NCBI GenBank assembly: GCA_005773145.1
Contig: SXHS01000356.1
Span: forward strand, 1 to 6,415
Direction: 5' to 3'
From: Planctomycetaceae bacterium
GTDB taxonomy: Bacteria; Planctomycetota; Planctomycetia; Pirellulales; Pirellulaceae
DNA length: 6,415 nt
This document shows positions 1-5,974 of the stretch, one piece after another. A program made the position numbers and the translations under genes. A model generated the notes under the pieces. It saw only the letters and a list, made by a program, of their open reading frames with translations, was not told the DNA's origin and did not search any database. Within the stretch, counting starts at the first letter, position 1. Every line of letters starts with the position of its first letter.

Positions 1-1094
1 ATCTGGTCGGCCGTGACCGGTTGGATCACTCCGTATTCAGTAATGATTCCCGTGATCCATTCGGCGGGCGTGACGTCAAAGGCCGGATTGTAAACCCGCA
101 TGCCGACGGGAGCCACGCGCTGGCCGCGTATTTCGGCGACTTCTTCCGCATCCCGCAGTTCGATCGGAATCTGACTTCCGTCCGGCAAATTGAAATCAAA
201 AGTGCTCCGCGGTGCGGCCACATAGAACGGCACCCGATGGGCCCGCGCCAGGACGGCGAGCGAATACGTCCCGATCTTGTTGGCCGCATCCCCGTTGGCC
301 GCAATGCGATCGGCGCCCGTGAAGACGCCCTGAACTCGCCCTTCCCGCATGACCTGCCCGGCCATCGAGTCGCAAATCAACGTGGCGTCCAGACCCCGCT
401 GCATCAACTCCCAGGCGGTCAATCGGGCCCCTTGCAGGAGCGGCCGTGTTTCGTCCACGAAAACGTGCAGCCGTTTCCCCTGATCCTGCGCGGTAAAGAA
501 AATAGAGAGGGCCGTACCGTACTCGGCAGTGGCAAGTCCCCCCGCGTTGCAATGCGTAAGGACACTGGCCCCATCGGGCAACAGTTCGGCACCGTGCCGA
601 CCGATGGCCCGGCAAGTTGCCACGTCTTCGCGGTGAATCGCGCACGCTTCCGCGAACAAAGATTCGAAAATAGCCGACGGTTCGCTGCGGGCGGATAGCT
701 GCCGGGCACGGGCGACCATGCGATCCAGGGCCCAGAACAAATTCACGGCAGTGGGACGACTCGCCGCCAGATACGAGCGCACCTGCTCCAGCCGTTCGAA
801 AAACACGGCGGAATCCGGTTGCCCGTTATCGCTTTGAACTCGGTTCGCGCCTAACGCCGGGGCAAATAACGGCTGTAACCCCAAACAAATTCCATAAGCC
901 GCTGCAATGCCGATGGCGGGCGCACCTCGCACTCGCAAAGCGCGAATGGCCTCGAATAGAGTCTCGATATCGAACACCGAGAGGAATGTGACCTCCAGCG
1001 GCAAGCGCGTCTGGTCCAGGAGCACCAGATGCCCCAGCGAGCCTCCTTGCCAACGTACGGCAGCCGGAAGAGGAGCGGTCGTCGAGTCTGACAT
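1..1094 (-). CDS. mtnA: S-methyl-5-thioribose-1-phosphate isomerase (3' end cut by window)
   Basis: This cytosolic enzyme of the methionine salvage pathway converts 5-methylthioribose-1-phosphate to 5-methylthioribulose-1-phosphate. The minus frame is open for 364 codons from ATG at 1094 to the window edge. The protein begins MSDSTTAPLPAAVRW. Family landmarks appear in order: RGAPAIG at residues 56-62, LTHCNAGGLATAEYGTAL with the catalytic cysteine at C182, ETRPLLQG with Q221, and GADRIAANGDAANK with the catalytic aspartate at D262 and K273. The 80-residue spacing between C182 and D262 matches C160 and D240 of the Bacillus subtilis enzyme. The last visible residues follow the usual GIITEYGVI ending, so only a few residues should be missing. 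It starts 3 bases after the ald stop, so it is probably co-transcribed and translationally coupled with ald. No clear Shine-Dalgarno is visible apart from GAGG inside the ald end. The eIF2B-like relatives of this fold are unlikely given the complete catalytic set. Confidence 0.95.
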   Translation of the reverse strand, partial: MSDSTTAPLPAAVRWQGGSLGHLVLLDQTRLPLEVTFLSVFDIETLFEAIRALRVRGAPAIGIAAAYGICLGLQPLFAPALGANRVQSDNGQPDSAVFFERLEQVRSYLAASRPTAVNLFWALDRMVARARQLSARSEPSAIFESLFAEACAIHREDVATCRAIGRHGAELLPDGASVLTHCNAGGLATAEYGTALSIFFTAQDQGKRLHVFVDETRPLLQGARLTAWELMQRGLDATLICDSMAGQVMREGRVQGVFTGADRIAANGDAANKIGTYSLAVLARAHRVPFYVAAPRSTFDFNLPDGSQIPIELRDAEEVAEIRGQRVAPVGMRVYNPAFDVTPAEWITGIITEYGVIQPVTADQ

Positions 1095-1097
1095 GAA

Positions 1098-2213
1098 TTA
1101 AGCAAACGCCTCGTTGACGCTAACAAAGGGGAGCCCAAACGTTTCGGCTACAGCCCGATAGGTCACCTGCCCCCGGTGCACGTTGACCGCTGCGGCGATC
1201 TCGGGACATTGCATGGTGGCGGCCTGTACGCCAAGATTGGCCAAAACGAGAACCCAAGGGAGAGTCACGTTGCAAAGAGCAAACGTGCTGGTGCGCCCCA
1301 CGGCACCTGGCATGTTGGCCACGCAATAGTGCAGCACATCATCGATGATGAAAATAGGATCGCTATGGGTGGTGGGACGTGAGGTCTCTACACAGCCCCC
1401 CTGATCCACGGCGACGTCAATGATCACGCTGCCGGGCTTCATAATCTTCAGGTCCTCGCGATGGACCAAGCAAGGCGCTTTGGCTCCTGGAATCAAGACC
1501 GCACCGATCACCAAGTCCGCGAGCCGCAGCTCTTCGCGAATCGTGTGACGATCGCTGTACAGCACATTAACATTGGGTGGCATGACGTCATCCAGATACC
1601 GCAGGCGGCTCATGTTGATGTCCAGAATGGCCACGTCGGCGCGAAATCCGGCCGCAATCTTGGCCGCGTTGGCCCCCACGATGCCACCCCCGAGAATCGT
1701 CACGTGAGCGGGCGCGACACCGGGAACGCCCGCCAACAGGATCCCCCGTCCCATTTGGGGACGCTCGAGGTACTTGGCCCCTTCCTGGATCGACATACGC
1801 CCCGCCACCTCACTCATCGGGGTCAAGAGGGGAAGTTGGCCCGTTGCGTCTCGCAGGGTTTCGTAGGCAACGCAGGTCGCCCCAGACTCGAGCAGCTGGC
1901 GCGTCAAACGCTCATCTGCGGCAAAATGAAAATAGGTGAAGAGGGTCTGGCCGCGGCGGAGCAACGGCCACTCATCCGGCTGAGGCTCTTTTACTTTCAC
2001 GATGAGATCGGCCTGCGAGTACACCTCGGCTCCGCTATGCACAAGCGTTGCACCATTTCGCAGGTATTCCTCGTCGGCGATACCGGAACCGAGCCCGGCC
2101 CCCGATTGGACCAAGACCGTGTGACGCAACCGCGTTAGTTCTTCGACCCCCACAGGGAGCATTCCCACCCGATATTCATCTCGCTTGATCTCTTGCGGCA
2201 CTCCAATAATCAT
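1098..2213 (-). CDS. ald: Alanine dehydrogenase
   Basis: This NAD-dependent enzyme interconverts L-alanine with pyruvate plus ammonia in the cytosol. The protein is 371 residues, the same length as Mycobacterium tuberculosis Ald. The N-terminus MIIGVPQEIKRDEYRVG is the family signature. K75 (in VKVKEPQ), H96 (in FTYFHFAAD) and D270 (in DVAVDQGG) fall at the numbers expected for substrate-binding and catalytic residues of the characterised enzymes. The NAD-binding Rossmann motif GGGIVG is at 175-180, with the ribose-binding acidic residue D198 in ILDIN. The conserved stretch NMPGAVGRTSTFAL is at 300-313. The start is fixed by this N-terminus; GAGG lies about 10 bases upstream. It is the first gene of a probable ald-mtnA transcript, with a TATAAT box about 53 bases before the start. 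No defect is seen. The related NAD(P) transhydrogenase alpha subunit is ruled out by length and by the alanine dehydrogenase motif set. Confidence 0.97.
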   Translation of the reverse strand: MIIGVPQEIKRDEYRVGMLPVGVEELTRLRHTVLVQSGAGLGSGIADEEYLRNGATLVHSGAEVYSQADLIVKVKEPQPDEWPLLRRGQTLFTYFHFAADERLTRQLLESGATCVAYETLRDATGQLPLLTPMSEVAGRMSIQEGAKYLERPQMGRGILLAGVPGVAPAHVTILGGGIVGANAAKIAAGFRADVAILDINMSRLRYLDDVMPPNVNVLYSDRHTIREELRLADLVIGAVLIPGAKAPCLVHREDLKIMKPGSVIIDVAVDQGGCVETSRPTTHSDPIFIIDDVLHYCVANMPGAVGRTSTFALCNVTLPWVLVLANLGVQAATMQCPEIAAAVNVHRGQVTYRAVAETFGLPFVSVNEAFA

Positions 2214-2265
2214 GCGTCCGATTCCTCACTCAACCCGAAGACCTCGACTCTCAACACGCGGTGCC

Positions 2266-2271
2266 ATTATA
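2266..2271 (-). promoter_or_regulatory. Candidate -10 box for ald-mtnA
   Basis: The minus strand reads a perfect TATAAT here, about 53 bases upstream of the ald ATG. It would give a leader of roughly 45 bases. No good -35 hexamer sits at 16-18 bases and there is no TG extension, so an activator or another sigma factor would be needed. The rest of the 2214-2365 gap shows only a 5-bp hairpin at 2295-2307. Confidence 0.4.
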
Positions 2272-2365
2272 TCGGGAACGGCCCAATGCGGTATCCGTCT
2301 GCGACGGGAGCATGCTTTGCCGACCCAAGAGGCGCCAGCGATTCGATCGTAGTCCGCGTCAAAAT

Positions 2366-3238
2366 TCACGTGCCGCTAGAACGGCGGACATGGACATCTT
2401 GTTCATATTCCCTGCGTAATTCCCGCCAATCGATCAGCGCTCGCCAGCCCAGGTGGTCGCCTATCTTCTTCGTGGAAAATGGCGATCCATGCTCGGGCAG
2501 ATCGTCGGCGAACGCCACCATTTGCGGATAGAATCGCTCCACCAGCGCCCGAGTCGGCGTTGCCACGCACACATTCGGCGCCGCGATGTGATAGGCCTCA
2601 AAGCCGTTGCGATTGCTGGTCAGCCAAGCCAAACAAGCGGTTGCCACATCCCGAGCGTCCACATACGTCCAGAGAACGGGGGCAGCCGACCCATCGGACT
2701 CCACATGCGGCTTCAGACGCCAGTCGTAGCCCCCTTCGTAGACAATCCTACCCAGCCGCAGTGCCGCGATCGCCAAGCCATGCCAGCGGGAGTAGTCCAT
2801 GGCCACCTCCTCCAGCCATCGCTTGGTCCCGCCATAGATGCTGAACGGCAGCAGCGGACTGGTCTCCAGAACCGGAAAACTAGGTTGGCGTGCCATGTCA
2901 CCGTAAACCATGATGCTCGACGCCATCACGATCCGTTTCACGCCTGCATTGCGACTGGCTTGCAAGATGTTGAAACCACCCAACATCAAATTGTGAAAAG
3001 TTTCTGTTGTGGACGTCCAACCATCACTCGGCAGACTCCCAAAGTGCACGATGCCATCGGCGTCAGCCACGACGTCATTCACACCGCCGGCATCACGCAG
3101 GTCGAGTTGTACGTAGTGGGTTTCACCAGTTGTCGGAGGCTGTATGTCGACGCCAATCACTTGGTGCCCCGCGTCTCTCAACACGCGCACAATCGTACGT
3201 CCCGTCCCCCCTTTGGCGCCTGTTACAACGATACGCAT
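2366..3238 (-). CDS. NAD-dependent epimerase/dehydratase family protein (extended SDR)
   Basis: This is a predicted NAD(P)-dependent oxidoreductase or epimerase of 290 residues, probably acting on a sugar or sugar acid in the cytosol. The N-terminus MRIVVTGAKGGTGRTIV contains the TGxxGxxG dinucleotide-binding motif at residues 6-13. D31 at the end of the second strand (GVDIQ) favours NAD over NADP. D61 begins DGIVHFGSLP, the usual post-beta-4 segment. The catalytic set is S107/S108 in VMASSIMVYGD and Y135-K139 in SIYGGTKRW. The later motifs YVDARDVATACL (192-203) and AYHIAAP are typical of extended SDRs. The overall look resembles uronate dehydrogenase-like members, but the substrate cannot be read from sequence. 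A start 7 codons upstream (GTG) is possible, but ATG at 3238 is preferred because GGGAGGAG lies 6 bases before it and the protein then begins at the first beta strand. It is separated from ald by 152 bases and so probably forms its own unit. Confidence 0.88.
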   Translation of the reverse strand: MRIVVTGAKGGTGRTIVRVLRDAGHQVIGVDIQPPTTGETHYVQLDLRDAGGVNDVVADADGIVHFGSLPSDGWTSTTETFHNLMLGGFNILQASRNAGVKRIVMASSIMVYGDMARQPSFPVLETSPLLPFSIYGGTKRWLEEVAMDYSRWHGLAIAALRLGRIVYEGGYDWRLKPHVESDGSAAPVLWTYVDARDVATACLAWLTSNRNGFEAYHIAAPNVCVATPTRALVERFYPQMVAFADDLPEHGSPFSTKKIGDHLGWRALIDWRELRREYEQDVHVRRSSGT

Positions 3239-3244
3239 CGATCG

Positions 3245-3252
3245 CTCCTCCC
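3245..3252 (-). promoter_or_regulatory. Shine-Dalgarno deciding the SDR gene start
   Basis: The minus strand reads GGGAGGAG, ending 6 bases before ATG at 3238. It lies inside the possible 7-codon N-terminal extension that begins at a GTG, which argues for the shorter protein. Confidence 0.75.
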
Positions 3253-3288
3253 GTTGCACCTACCTGAAGCTGAATCAACAATCCCGCC

Positions 3289-3294
3289 ATCATA
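3289..3294 (-). promoter_or_regulatory. Weak candidate -10 box for the SDR gene
   Basis: The minus strand reads TATGAT about 50 bases before the SDR start, inside the 3239-3381 gap. The only -35-like hexamer (TTGATC) sits 21 bases away, which is too far. The nested inverted repeat at 3304-3342 covers the place where a -35 element would lie. This is inference from hexamer similarity only. Confidence 0.22.
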
Positions 3295-3303
3295 CTCGCG
3301 ATC

Positions 3304-3342
3304 GCCATTGGTTGTGATCAATTTGTGGTCCAATGGCCACAA
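3304..3342. repeat. Nested inverted repeats upstream of the SDR gene
   Basis: GCCATTGG (3304-3311) and CCAATGGC (3330-3337) form a perfect 8-bp inverted repeat 18 bases apart. The right arm overlaps a second perfect repeat, TTGTGG (3323-3328) and CCACAA (3337-3342), with an 8-base gap. The two hairpins would exclude each other. The spot is 66-104 bases upstream of the SDR start, so an operator is the simplest reading. It could also be a 3' structure of the broken gene upstream, though no T tract follows. Confidence 0.45.
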
Positions 3343-3495
3343 TCGGAATGTATGCGAACCCCAACGATTACTGTCTCGGACGGCCAATAGTTCTTCCAAG
3401 CTGGCACGGGCGACATTGGTCAGTTTGATCTCGGTCTCTTTAGACGTTGTGGCCGCCTTGCTCCCCTCCAGAATATTCTGCTTGCCTGAGCGCGC

Positions 3496-3517
3496 CGATT
3501 GAATCATTGTTCAATCG
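3496..3517. repeat. Perfect 8-bp inverted repeat at the frameshift
   Basis: CGATTGAA (3496-3503) and TTCAATCG (3510-3517) are exact reverse complements around a 6-base loop, TCATTG. The loop contains the overlapping TGA stop of frame A and ATG of frame B of the four-helix-bundle gene. The repeat arises partly from the coding sequence for ERTIEQ and MIQS, but its exactness and position may matter for how the base was lost. Confidence 0.8.
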
Positions 3518-3660
3518 TTCGATCGCCACGAGACAAAAACTTGTGGGCAAAGCGAAATGTGATGTCGTAAACGACCTCGGCCTTTTGATACGACAGCAAA
3601 GTTTGGTAGTCGCCGCGAGGCGGGATGATGGGACGCTGTGGATCATCGGTCGGGCGTGCG

Positions 3661-3687
3661 GAATGGGAGGAATGAGAGGTATGAGAA
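3661..3687. repeat. 9-bp tandem repeats encoding Ser-His units
   Basis: Three degenerate 9-base units are visible on the plus strand: GAATGGGAG, GAATGAGAG and GTATGAGAA. Read on the minus strand in the frame of the four-helix-bundle gene they encode a tripeptide pattern, YSH-TSH-SSH-S, just before the folded domain. The array directly abuts the 18-bp array and is partly complementary to it: GGAATGA at 3669-3675 against TCATTCC at 3700-3706. Confidence 0.7.
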
Positions 3688-3691
3688 TAAT

Positions 3692-3781
3692 GCTTGTCAT
3701 CATTCCCACGCTTGTCATCATTCCCATAACTGCCATCATTCACATTCCGGTCATCATTCTCATTCTTCCCATTCTTCCCAT
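3692..3781. repeat. Five 18-bp tandem repeats (6-codon minisatellite)
   Basis: Five consecutive 18-base units start at 3692, 3710, 3728, 3746 and 3764. The first two, GCTTGTCATCATTCCCAC and GCTTGTCATCATTCCCAT, differ only in the last base. Units 3 and 4 keep the CATCATTC core (AACTGCCATCATTCACAT, TCCGGTCATCATTCTCAT). Unit 5 is more diverged (TCTTCCCATTCTTCCCAT). On the minus strand each unit is six codons in frame, giving GKNGKN, ENDDRN, VNDGSY, GNDDKR and GNDDKH in reading order. The identity of the first two units suggests recent duplication. It is not a CRISPR array because no unique spacers separate the units. Confidence 0.88.
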
Positions 3782-3866
3782 CGCTTCCCCCCCAAAACGC
3801 TCGATTCATACCCCTCCCCCTTTCTCTCTTTAGAACCTCGACGACTCCAAAATCCCAGATTTCGGG

Positions 3867-3893
3867 CAGGGTTGGGTGCTCCGTCCAGCCCTG
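3867..3893. repeat. Stem-loop in the divergent region
   Basis: CAGGGTTGG (3867-3875) pairs with CCAGCCCTG (3885-3893) around a 9-base loop. On the plus strand this gives nine pairs including one G-T wobble; the minus-strand version has one A-C mismatch. No T tract follows on either side, so it is not a standard intrinsic terminator. It may be a leader structure for either divergent gene. Confidence 0.5.
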
Positions 3894-3913
3894 TAGGATA
3901 TAAGATGATCTTC

Positions 3914-3943
3914 TTGATGACCACCACAACGGCCCCATACACT
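3914..3943 (+). promoter_or_regulatory. Candidate promoter for the aminotransferase-rsmG unit
   Basis: TTGATG (3914-3919) and TACACT (3938-3943) are 18 bases apart and each match four of six bases of the housekeeping sigma consensus. Transcription would start near 3950, giving an approximately 85-base leader. A TATAAG at 3899-3904 is a competing -10 without a good partner. Confidence 0.28.
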
Positions 3944-4034
3944 GTCCAGGCGGAGACCCTTCAGGCTCAATCCACGCAGCGTGGGGCGGCTCGATGCTGT
4001 TGGGCCGATCATTTTTGGATATCGAGAGTTTCAC

Positions 4035-5168
4035 ATGTCGCTACCAGGCTTTTCGCGTTCCCGCGACTTTCCCACGTTGGACGACCAGACGTATTTGAAT
4101 ACCGCAGCCGAGGGTATTCCACCGCAGGTCGTGCTCGAGGCCCTGGCCCAATACGGGCAAGACAAATTGCTGGGCATGGATGGCCGCATTCCCCATGAGC
4201 AGCAACGCAACGAAGTCCTGCAGCAGACGGCAAGAGCCTATGGTTTATCCCCCGAGGAGATTGGTGTCTGTTCGTGTTCCTCGGAGGCGTACAATTTGTT
4301 GGCGCTGGCCATGGAATTGGTCCCCGGCGACGAGGTGATTGTCAACGACTTGGATTTTCCAACCGGCATTACGCCCTGGCTTCAACCGACCTGTGCGGCG
4401 ACGGTGCGCGTCTGGAAATCGCGTCAAGGGGCGCTGCGGGTCGAGGACCTGATCCCCCTGCTGAATCGGCAGACCCGGTTGCTCACGGTTTCTCTGGTTA
4501 GCTTTTACAATGGATTCATGATTCCCCTCCGCCACATGATCGACGCCATTCGCCGACACTCGTCCGCGCTGATTGCCTTGGACGTGACGCAGGCGTTGGG
4601 GAGGGTGCCGTTGGATACCACCGATGTTGATGTCATCATCAGCTCGACGCACAAATGGATCCTGGCCAGTCACGGGGGCGGTTTGGTGGGGGTGCGAAAT
4701 CGTTGTGCGGATCGATTGACGGCTCGCGCTGGAGGATGGTACCACCTGCACAATGCCTTCGACGCGGACCGCTTGGACCGCGTGGTGACGCGGCCGGGTG
4801 CCGCCAGCTTCTCCGTGGGAATGCCGAATTATCCTGCGATTTACGCCATCAGTGCCGCTCTGAAATATCTGCATGGTTTGGGCATTGACGCCATCCATCA
4901 CAGTACGCAGCACTTGGTGCAGGCCTGTTGGGAGGGGCTGCAACAACTGGACATCGAGATGCTCACGCCGAACGAACCGGATGCTTGGGCCGGCATCTTA
5001 GCTTTTCGACATCCGCAGGCCGATCGAATCCACCGTCGCTTACACGAGCAACGCATTCACATCATGCACCAAGCCGGACGGCTGCGGGTGGCAATCCATT
5101 TTTACAATACGATGGACGATGTCCATCGATTTTTGCTCGCACTACAACAGGCCCTACAAGAAAGCTGA
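4035..5168 (+). CDS. Class V aminotransferase (PLP-dependent, cysteine desulfurase-like fold)
   Basis: This predicted cytosolic PLP enzyme of fold type I has 377 residues. YLNTAAEGIPP at residues 20-30 is the N-terminal signature of the class V family. D183 and Q186 in ALDVTQALGR contact the cofactor ring, and K207 in ISSTHKWIL is the Schiff-base lysine, preceded by H206. The C-terminal RVAIHFYNTMDDVHRFLLAL (351-370) holds the carboxylate-binding arginine and the YNT-xx-D/E motif. No clear active-site loop cysteine of a group I or II cysteine desulfurase is seen, so a desulfurase role is not supported. Isopenicillin-N-epimerase-like or kynureninase-like relatives are alternatives, and the substrate is unknown. 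ATG at 4035 is chosen because the family begins near here and GAGAG lies 6 bases upstream; an in-frame ATG at 3981 would add 18 unmatched residues. rsmG follows after 14 bases, so they are probably co-transcribed. Confidence 0.87.
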   Translation: MSLPGFSRSRDFPTLDDQTYLNTAAEGIPPQVVLEALAQYGQDKLLGMDGRIPHEQQRNEVLQQTARAYGLSPEEIGVCSCSSEAYNLLALAMELVPGDEVIVNDLDFPTGITPWLQPTCAATVRVWKSRQGALRVEDLIPLLNRQTRLLTVSLVSFYNGFMIPLRHMIDAIRRHSSALIALDVTQALGRVPLDTTDVDVIISSTHKWILASHGGGLVGVRNRCADRLTARAGGWYHLHNAFDADRLDRVVTRPGAASFSVGMPNYPAIYAISAALKYLHGLGIDAIHHSTQHLVQACWEGLQQLDIEMLTPNEPDAWAGILAFRHPQADRIHRRLHEQRIHIMHQAGRLRVAIHFYNTMDDVHRFLLALQQALQES

Positions 5169-5182
5169 GCCCATCCGCCATC

Positions 5183-5974
5183 ATGCCCGATCACATTAAC
5201 AGCAAAAACAACGAAAAACGTCTCGGCGAGGCCTTGGACCGAATCGCTCGCACCATCCCGGCCGCTCAGGTGGACCAGCTTCAGGCCTATTGCGAATTGT
5301 TGTGGCAGAGCAATGAGCAACTGAATCTCACGCGGCATTTGGACTTCGACACATTCGCCGCTCGAGACGTCGTGGATGCGGTCGAGCTGGCGCAACTTTT
5401 GCAACCGAGTGAGTCCGTGTTGGATGTGGGATCCGGGGGGGGCGTTCCGGGCGTCTTGTTGGCCATCCTGCGCCCCGATGTGACCATCTCGCTGTCTGAG
5501 TCCGTCGGCAAGAAGGCTACCGCGCTGCAACGCATCGTGAACCAGCTGGGCCTGGGCCTCCCTGTGCATCACTGTCGCGCAGAAACACTCCTCGGCCAAA
5601 TGAGTTTTCATACCCTGACGGCCCGCGCCGTGGGACCGCTCTCCAAGATGCTGCAGGCCTTCGCCGCGCACTGGCCGTCGATCGGACGACTATTGCTGGT
5701 TAAAGGTCCGCGGTGGATTGAAGAACGGGCTGAGGCCCGGGAAAAAGGACTGTTGCGCGGACTCGAGCTGCGGCGAGTGGCCGCCTATGCCATGCCCGGG
5801 ACCGAGGCGGAATCGGTCATTCTATCCGTACGCCCGCGAGAGACGCGGACCCCCGTCAAACCTAAGTCTCAGAGCCGGGGCTCCCAGGGGCATGCCAAGT
5901 CGCGTTCCAAGACGGCAGCGGCCGGCCGCTCGAAGTCGGCCCGACCGAAGCGGGCCCGTCGAAGATCGTCCTAG
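5183..5974 (+). CDS. rsmG: 16S rRNA (guanine-N7)-methyltransferase RsmG with a basic C-terminal tail
   Basis: RsmG (formerly GidB) methylates N7 of G527 (E. coli numbering) in 16S rRNA using S-adenosylmethionine. The protein has 263 residues. The helical N-terminal part includes YCELLWQSNEQLNLTR (36-51), the SAM-binding loop DVGSGGGVPG is at 81-90, TARAVGPLSKML is at 146-157, and LLVKGPRWIEE is at 171-181. These are the family motifs in the right order. The E. coli enzyme is about 207 residues; here the catalytic domain ends near residue 217 and is followed by about 45 residues rich in Lys, Arg, Ser and Ala, ending KRARRRSS. ATG at 5183 gives the expected N-terminus, but no good Shine-Dalgarno precedes it. 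It lies 14 bases after the aminotransferase stop, suggesting coupling by reinitiation. Loss of rsmG in other bacteria gives low-level streptomycin resistance, which is family knowledge and not shown here. Confidence 0.93.
   Translation: MPDHINSKNNEKRLGEALDRIARTIPAAQVDQLQAYCELLWQSNEQLNLTRHLDFDTFAARDVVDAVELAQLLQPSESVLDVGSGGGVPGVLLAILRPDVTISLSESVGKKATALQRIVNQLGLGLPVHHCRAETLLGQMSFHTLTARAVGPLSKMLQAFAAHWPSIGRLLLVKGPRWIEERAEAREKGLLRGLELRRVAAYAMPGTEAESVILSVRPRETRTPVKPKSQSRGSQGHAKSRSKTAAAGRSKSARPKRARRRSS

Larger units (their letters stand above)
3382..3809 (-). pseudogene. Frameshifted and truncated four-helix-bundle protein (S23/IVP-like)
   Basis: Two minus-strand frames together match the four-helix-bundle family related to the 23S rRNA intervening-sequence protein. 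Frame A starts at ATG 3809 behind a GGGGGAGGGG tract and runs 101 codons to TGA at 3504-3506. It holds repeats (residues 11-50), then PPRGDYQTLLSYQKAEVV and FAHKFLSRGDRTIEQ. Frame B begins at ATG 3507 with MIQSARSGKQNILEGSKAA, followed by KLTNVARASLEELLA. Family members read straight through RTIEQ-MIQSARSG; here CAATGATT replaces an expected CAAATGATT, a one-base loss. The stop and start overlap as ATGA, so coupled two-piece translation is formally possible. However, after LEELLA (about 3382) the expected second half of the bundle is absent; frame B runs on as unrecognisable residues to 3223, overlapping the SDR start. A pseudogene is therefore the likelier reading. The cellular role of the intact family is unknown. 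The family assignment is from recalled motifs, not a search. Confidence 0.75.
3810..4034. other. Divergent intergenic region
   Basis: These 225 bases separate the leftward four-helix-bundle gene from the rightward aminotransferase. They contain the G/A-rich ribosome-binding tract (about 3810-3831, minus strand), a stem-loop at 3867-3893 and a possible plus-strand promoter at 3914-3943. The minus frame of the four-helix-bundle gene stays open up to a GTG at 4034, so an N-terminally longer protein cannot be excluded, but that extra stretch has no recognisable domain. Confidence 0.6.

Noticed and set aside
21..698. A 225-codon plus-strand open frame opposite mtnA
   Set aside because: The minus frame carries all mtnA catalytic motifs; the plus translation is arginine- and proline-rich without recognisable domains.
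1461..2138. A 225-codon plus-strand open frame opposite ald
   Set aside because: The ald frame is complete with all catalytic residues at their expected numbers; the opposite frame is a codon-bias shadow.
2295..2307. Hairpin CCGTC-TGC-GACGG as a terminator after the SDR gene
   Set aside because: The stem is only 5 bp with a 3-base loop and no T tract follows in either direction.
2453..3502. A 349-codon open frame on the plus strand antisense to the SDR gene
   Set aside because: It is a shadow of the G+C-rich SDR coding sequence; its translation shows no domain, while the minus frame has a full SDR motif set and a strong ribosome binding site.
3692..3781. CRISPR-like array
   Set aside because: The units are directly tandem with an 18-base period and no spacers, and they are in frame with a protein.
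3382..3809. Diversity-generating retroelement accessory protein (Avd), which also has a four-helix-bundle fold
   Set aside because: No reverse transcriptase, template repeat or variable repeat is visible within the window, and the sequence motifs match the S23/IVP-like group better.
3447..3833. A plus-strand frame that reads as very hydrophobic, Ile-rich, suggesting a membrane peptide
   Set aside because: The hydrophobicity comes from reading the TCATCATTC repeats on the other strand; there is no ribosome binding site or conserved motif.
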